A stretch of 64,000 nt of DNA from positions 1 through 64,000 of the forward strand of contig NZ_NCJH01000010.1 in NCBI RefSeq assembly GCF_002278925.1. Reading direction: 5' to 3'. Within the stretch, counting starts at the first letter, position 1, and the number at the start of each line of letters is the position of its first letter. The notes under the pieces are model-generated. The model was not told the DNA's origin, did no database searches, and was given only the letters and a program-made list of their open reading frames with translations. Shown piece by piece: positions 60,478-64,000 of this stretch. Source of the DNA: Polaromonas sp. 39-63-25. Its GTDB lineage: Bacteria; Pseudomonadota; Gammaproteobacteria; Burkholderiales; Burkholderiaceae_C. Made by a program: the position numbers and the translations under genes.

Positions 60478-61788
60478 TCATAGATATTTCCGCTTGTATT
60501 CGATGGGTTTTTGCGCGTTCGGGTTGGGTATTTCGTACACCGTTGCACCAAGCCCGAAGGCATCCGATGAATGGGATGCCCAATCGTGATCAGGCCCCAA
60601 ACCAATGCCACGCTCTAAATCTCGTTTTTCGTGATACCAGCCCAACGCATCGCGCCCGGCTTGTGTTGTCTCTTCGTTGAACCACATCATGGGGAACACT
60701 CGCCGGACCGCTTCGATCCTCTGGCTGGCCGCGCCTTTACCTTGGTTTTCTACCACCTCAACCGCGTAGCCGGCGTCTTCAAACGCTTTACGGTAGGACG
60801 TGTCGTAAACCTTCTCCTGCGTGTCGCCATCGTGTGGCAGCCAGATCGTCACCAATCCAGGGATATAGCCCTTGCTGCGCAGCCAGATCAGGTGCGCACT
60901 AATGGGTTGCCCTTGCACCTCATAATGGTCCAACACGCGGATTTCACGGGCCACGAACTGCTCAATCCAGATAACGAAGTTGTCAGACTTGGCGCCTGTG
61001 CCGCCTATGTCCACAAAGGCTTTCAACGTCAGCAAAGGGTCGGCTGAGATGCGGGTTATTCGCCCCTGCGCCTTGGCATCTGTGATCTGCTTGGCGAAGT
61101 AAGCGCCCTCAACGACTGAAACGTGTTCGCCTTCCCAGATGTGCCCATACTGATCGGGGCGCTCTTCCTTGTCGCGCAGACGTTCGCGCTCTAGCTTGGC
61201 GGGAAACTTGGGGTTGTCGCGCCAATTCAGCTCGACGATCTTGATTAACGGGTCGTTGGTGCCAAGAAACCGCTTTTCAACCGCCGAAGTCTTGCGCTTG
61301 GGGTTCCACGTCACCCACAGCTCAGCGTTCCAGTCTGAGCCTTCTTCGCGCAGAGTCGGGATCAGCGTTGACCAGGCCGTATCGGTGACCGGCTCAGCCT
61401 CATCGACCCAGCAAATCAGAATCCGGCCCTTGGACTTGATGCTTGCGATGTTGCGATCAAGGCCAGCGAAGGCGAAGGAAATCCGCCCGTCGCGGCTTTT
61501 TATGTACGTGTCGCCGATTTCGTAATACGCGGCAAGGAACGGCTCGTCTTCAATTGCCCGCTTGCACTCTTCCAGTGAGGAATCAGCCAGCGAGTTCATG
61601 AACTGCCGGCCACACAGCAAGATTCCGCTTGTGCCCGCCATCCCGTGCCGGTAGCCCTCGACGGCGATCATCTTGGCGAAGCTGCGGGTTTTGGCTGAGC
61701 CGCGCCCTCCCTTTGCACCCCTTACGTCAGCCCTGCCTGCAAATACAGGAATGAGCTTCTTAGGGAGCTTAATTTTGGCTGTCGTCAA
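60478..61788 (-). CDS. Terminase large subunit
   Basis: DNA-packaging motor of 437 residues. TTG at 61788 (LTTAKIKLPKKLIPVFAGRA) is the best start; the frame upstream belongs to the small subunit's strand region and no ATG fits. Walker A GGRGSAKTRSF, Walker B ILICWVDEAE, and nuclease-domain acids in AFVDIGGTGAKSDNF. It overlaps the small-subunit gene by 20 bases. It matches the PBSX/Terminase-6 type with RNase H-like nuclease. Confidence 0.88.
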   Translation of the reverse strand: MTTAKIKLPKKLIPVFAGRADVRGAKGGRGSAKTRSFAKMIAVEGYRHGMAGTSGILLCGRQFMNSLADSSLEECKRAIEDEPFLAAYYEIGDTYIKSRDGRISFAFAGLDRNIASIKSKGRILICWVDEAEPVTDTAWSTLIPTLREEGSDWNAELWVTWNPKRKTSAVEKRFLGTNDPLIKIVELNWRDNPKFPAKLERERLRDKEERPDQYGHIWEGEHVSVVEGAYFAKQITDAKAQGRITRISADPLLTLKAFVDIGGTGAKSDNFVIWIEQFVAREIRVLDHYEVQGQPISAHLIWLRSKGYIPGLVTIWLPHDGDTQEKVYDTSYRKAFEDAGYAVEVVENQGKGAASQRIEAVRRVFPMMWFNEETTQAGRDALGWYHEKRDLERGIGLGPDHDWASHSSDAFGLGATVYEIPNPNAQKPIEYKRKYL

Positions 61789-62215
61789 GCGCCACCAACT
61801 CAACACGGCTAACAACCGCGATCGGCGGCAGATCATCCGCGCCACCCAGCGCCAGCTTGTCGCCGTACACCTTAGGCCGCAGCTTGCCAGCCATCCATTT
61901 GCGCGAGTCAACCCGCAGCCTGGACCGGGCAATCACGTCCTGATCCGTCCTGACATTGCCTTGTTCGTCGGTGTACGTGTCATTTAAGCCGTTGTCCGCG
62001 ATCTCCAGAATCTCGTCAAACAGCGTATCGGCCTGCACTTCCCTCGCGCGCGCGTATTGTTCCGCAAACTCTTTGTGCAGCGACAACCACTGAAACACCG
62101 ACGAAATGGCTGGCATATCGTCATCAGCGCAAATCTTCCTCAAGCTCTCACCGTTGGCGAGGCGCTCGCAGATAGCGCCAACAATCTCTTGGCTGTAGTT
62201 GCTTGGTCGTCCCAT
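61769..62215 (-). CDS. Terminase small subunit-like protein
   Basis: 148 residues: MGRPSNYSQEIVGAICERLA with an HTH-like NGESLRKICADDDMP, SSVFQWLSLHKEFAEQYARA, matching Sf6-type small terminases. It recognises the packaging site and loads the large subunit, whose gene overlaps its end. Confidence 0.85.
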   Translation of the reverse strand: MGRPSNYSQEIVGAICERLANGESLRKICADDDMPAISSVFQWLSLHKEFAEQYARAREVQADTLFDEILEIADNGLNDTYTDEQGNVRTDQDVIARSRLRVDSRKWMAGKLRPKVYGDKLALGGADDLPPIAVVSRVELVALDDSQN

Positions 62216-62260
62216 GATGTTCTCCCGAGTGCCTTTCGACTTGCTCGGCCCTTATGTTTC

Positions 62261-62734
62261 CTAGTCTGACTTCCAACTTCTGCCGCCTATCAACGCCTGA
62301 ATCGTGCTTTCTGCCACTCCATGCATCTGAGCTAACACCCGCTGACTAATGCCGCCTGCGCTGTAGTCCTGCCGTATTTGCTGAACACGCTCGCAATCAA
62401 GCCTTGCTGATGAATTGAGAACACCCGCTCGGAATGGCCTTGAAAGCCCACGATCTATCGCGTCATTGATGTTTTGCTTAACCGTCCCAACTGATAAATG
62501 AGCCGGGTTAATGCACGCTTTGTTGTCGCACTCATGCATAACAACCAAACCAGCGGGAATCGGGCCTTTGTGCCGCTCAAAGGAAACGCGGTGGACCCGA
62601 AGCAATCGCTTCGATGCGCCGCCCTCCCTGATTCGCCCATACCCATTGCGGTATTTGTCGCCAGTCCAGTTCCAGCAGCCAGAAGACTCATCCACCTTGT
62701 ATTTACTCAACAACCTAACAAGAATGCTTTTCAT
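62261..62734 (-). CDS. HNH endonuclease (free-standing, phage)
   Basis: 157 residues. HNH motif: GLVVMHECDNKACINPAHLS with the two-Cys context CDNKAC and final His. N-terminal strand GCWNWTGDKYRNGYGRIREG is typical of NUMOD/HNH_3 homing-type enzymes. The C-terminus has a resolvase-like HTH (ISQRVLAQMHGVAESTIQAL) for DNA binding. It lies upstream of the terminase genes, as is common for phage HNH proteins that help packaging. Confidence 0.88.
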   Translation of the reverse strand: MKSILVRLLSKYKVDESSGCWNWTGDKYRNGYGRIREGGASKRLLRVHRVSFERHKGPIPAGLVVMHECDNKACINPAHLSVGTVKQNINDAIDRGLSRPFRAGVLNSSARLDCERVQQIRQDYSAGGISQRVLAQMHGVAESTIQALIGGRSWKSD

Positions 62735-63208
62735 GGTGATCGCCCTTCACCGCCATTAGGAGCAAATACCAGCAGAGTGGCGTTCTCTGTTTTCACCCGG
62801 CCAGGCTAGGTATTGCTTGAAATCTCAGGGTTGGTGACCCTGTGTTGTGTTGTGGCCGCGCATTACGTCTTGACAGCGAAGCTGCTGCGCGCCTGCGGTG
62901 TTACGTGCCCTGCAAGCCCGGGGCACTAGCTATGCGGAGCCTGCCTTGGGCAGCCAGCTATGGGCTTAGCTGGTGTTGTGAAACAGCGGGGCCACGTCCG
63001 TTATCGAGTAGCAACCTGTGCTTCGTGAGCGGTGGCGCGATAGTTACGGTGAAGACGTGGCCCGCATGGGGTTGCGCTTGTGGGCACGGAAACAGAAAAG
63101 CCGCCTGATATTGCTATCGGCGGCTTGGAATTTGTCCCGCTTTGCTTGCGGGGTGACAGGTATTCACCATATCACTTATCGACAGAATATTGTAATTTCC
63201 GGGCGCTG
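62735..63208. other. Gap between HNH and Q-like genes
   Basis: About 470 bases. It contains a terminator hairpin at 63098-63126 and no convincing gene. A plus frame near 63018 (VLRERWRDSYGEDVARMGLR) reads like protein for about 30 codons, then loses coherence. The late promoter for the structural run is expected here. Confidence 0.45.
63098..63126 (-). terminator. Rho-independent terminator downstream of the Q-like gene
   Basis: Stem AAGCCGCC/GGCGGCTT with a 13-base loop, followed on the minus strand by TTTCTGTTT. It lies just after the minus-strand gene ending at 63209. This is where a Q-type antiterminator would act to open the late operon. Confidence 0.65.
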
Positions 63209-63637
63209 TCAAGCATATTTCCTGATATTTTCACGATTTTTAGACTTTCTTTCTTCCAAAACCCGGAAAAGCTCGCTTTCCATCCACACATGCGCCCGAA
63301 CAAGGCGGTTATAGAAGGTTTTATCTGGCGAAAACGGGTAGCCCTCACCCATCAGGGCCATGATGGTCCACGGCATGTAGTGCATCTTGATTGCGGCGGC
63401 TAATTGCAGATCGGCTTCGCACAGGCTGGCAAAGGCTGCGTCCGTGTCGCTGTGGTCCTCTGCGGCGTAGCCCGTGGGGTCGATTGAGCTGGCCGGCGAT
63501 TGAATGTAGGCAAAGTCCAGGCTTTTGCGCGGGTAGCCCAGCCCGCCGCTTACAGACTTCATCTGGTGGATTACCCAGCGGTCAAGCAGGGCGCAAAGGT
63601 CGGTGTGTGATTCAAGGATTTTTAGTCTGCGTGCCAT
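63209..63637 (-). CDS. Phage regulatory protein, antiterminator Q-like position
   Basis: 142 residues (MARRLKILESHTDLCALLDR) with a helical C-terminus (YNRLVRAHVWMESELFRVLE) that has a sigma region 4/Q-like helix-turn-helix look. It is placed at the end of the early genes and just before a terminator and the late genes, as for Q antiterminators. The family assignment is tentative. Confidence 0.55.
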   Translation of the reverse strand: MARRLKILESHTDLCALLDRWVIHQMKSVSGGLGYPRKSLDFAYIQSPASSIDPTGYAAEDHSDTDAAFASLCEADLQLAAAIKMHYMPWTIMALMGEGYPFSPDKTFYNRLVRAHVWMESELFRVLEERKSKNRENIRKYA

Positions 63638-63649
63638 GTTTCCGTCCTT

Positions 63650-63844
63650 TTAGTTGTTAACCGATTCCGCAGCCTTGATTGCCGCCTGCCTGCGGGCGAA
63701 GTACTGAATCACACCCAGCGTCACCCCGAACCTCTGTGCTATCTCGCGCTGGCTGACCTTTTGGGCCATCAGCACCAGAACGCGCCTTTCGTCTAGCTGG
63801 GTGCGGGGCTTTCCTGCCCCTGCTCGTTTGCCGCCGTGGTTCAT
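63650..63844 (-). CDS. Small HTH protein
   Basis: 64 residues: MNHGGKRAGAGKPRTQLDER followed by a resolvase-type helix-turn-helix (VSQREIAQRFGVTLGVIQYF). Its start overlaps the preceding stop (ATGA) and its stop lies 12 bases before the next gene. Probably a phage regulator. Confidence 0.65.
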   Translation of the reverse strand: MNHGGKRAGAGKPRTQLDERRVLVLMAQKVSQREIAQRFGVTLGVIQYFARRQAAIKAAESVNN

Positions 63845-64000
63845 TGGCTGCGCCCCGGGCGGGTGTAGGCGGGAATGCCGGCCTTCCTGCCAATCATGGT
63901 GATGGACGGCTTGGTCAGTCCGTATTCCTCTGCCAGCATGTAGCGCTTTTCGCCTTGCTGGATTCGGGCTACTATTTCGGCGTTTCGGGCCGGGATCGGG
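63841..64000 (-). CDS. HTH protein (partial, cut by window edge)
   Basis: The minus-strand frame entering at 64000 reads RNAEIVARIQQGEKRYMLAE, then EYGLTKPSITMIGRKAGIPA and ends at 63841. It is the C-terminal part of a small helix-turn-helix protein; the start lies outside the window. It overlaps the next gene by four bases, so it is the same regulatory series. Confidence 0.6.
   Translation of the reverse strand, partial: PIPARNAEIVARIQQGEKRYMLAEEYGLTKPSITMIGRKAGIPAYTRPGRSQ

Noticed and set aside
1-64000. CRISPR array
   Set aside because: No regularly spaced direct repeats were seen; the dispersed island repeats are few, far apart and in mixed orientation.

Overview
The window looks like a chromosome segment or genomic island of a Burkholderiales-type betaproteobacterium. 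It is GC-rich, with a DsbD/TlpA/DsbG cluster, an OmpR-family copper regulator pair, a CopI-type cupredoxin and a podovirus-type prophage. Genus is not decidable from the sequence alone. No rRNA, CRISPR array, integrase or complete tRNA is present.

Layout. (1) 1-5430: a two-component system (the kinase runs off the left edge) divergent from a disulfide-exchange operon (dsbD, a membrane-anchored TlpA-like protein, dsbG, a small membrane protein). A TTAA direct-repeat box lies between them. (2) 5432-11614: an IS21 remnant, then a copper island: multicopper oxidase, CopI-like cupredoxin, copS/copR, a CusF-like chaperone. It contains a perfect 22-bp palindrome that fits a CopR box, a fossil response-regulator N-terminus and a truncated Cys-rich gene. 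(3) 11739-42025: a defence and accessory island. It holds a Gabija-like pair, an LRAT-like papain-fold protein with an XRE partner, an SOS-box gene, a nuclease, a 5'-nucleotidase, and an RtcR-like CARF/sigma-54 activator placed in front of a type I restriction operon. That operon ends in an AAA-SIR2-SLOG chimera. An orphan AAA ATPase, a truncated DUF6035 gene, an XRE/ImmA-IrrE protein, the AbiEi/AbiEii toxin-antitoxin pair, a DUF2726 protein and AlpA-type regulators follow. (4) about 42099-64000: a prophage read almost wholly on the minus strand. It begins beside a tRNA 3'-fragment (likely attachment site), then lysis genes, fibre and propeller proteins, internal virion proteins, adaptor, SU10-type capsid and portal, terminase and small regulators. 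It continues past the right edge.

The most interesting unit is 22266-32039. A regulator with an RtcR-like sensor domain precedes hsdR. The gap holds a near-consensus sigma-54 promoter (TGGCACG-N4-TCGCT, one mismatch) 37 bases before hsdR. hsdR, hsdM, hsdS and the AAA-SIR2-SLOG gene follow in one direction, so restriction, modification and a possible NAD-depleting effector may be switched on together by a ligand or RNA-damage signal. Copies of a dispersed repeat bracket both this unit and the Gabija-like pair, which suggests the island is built from exchangeable cassettes. These functional links are inference; the motifs and gene order are read directly.
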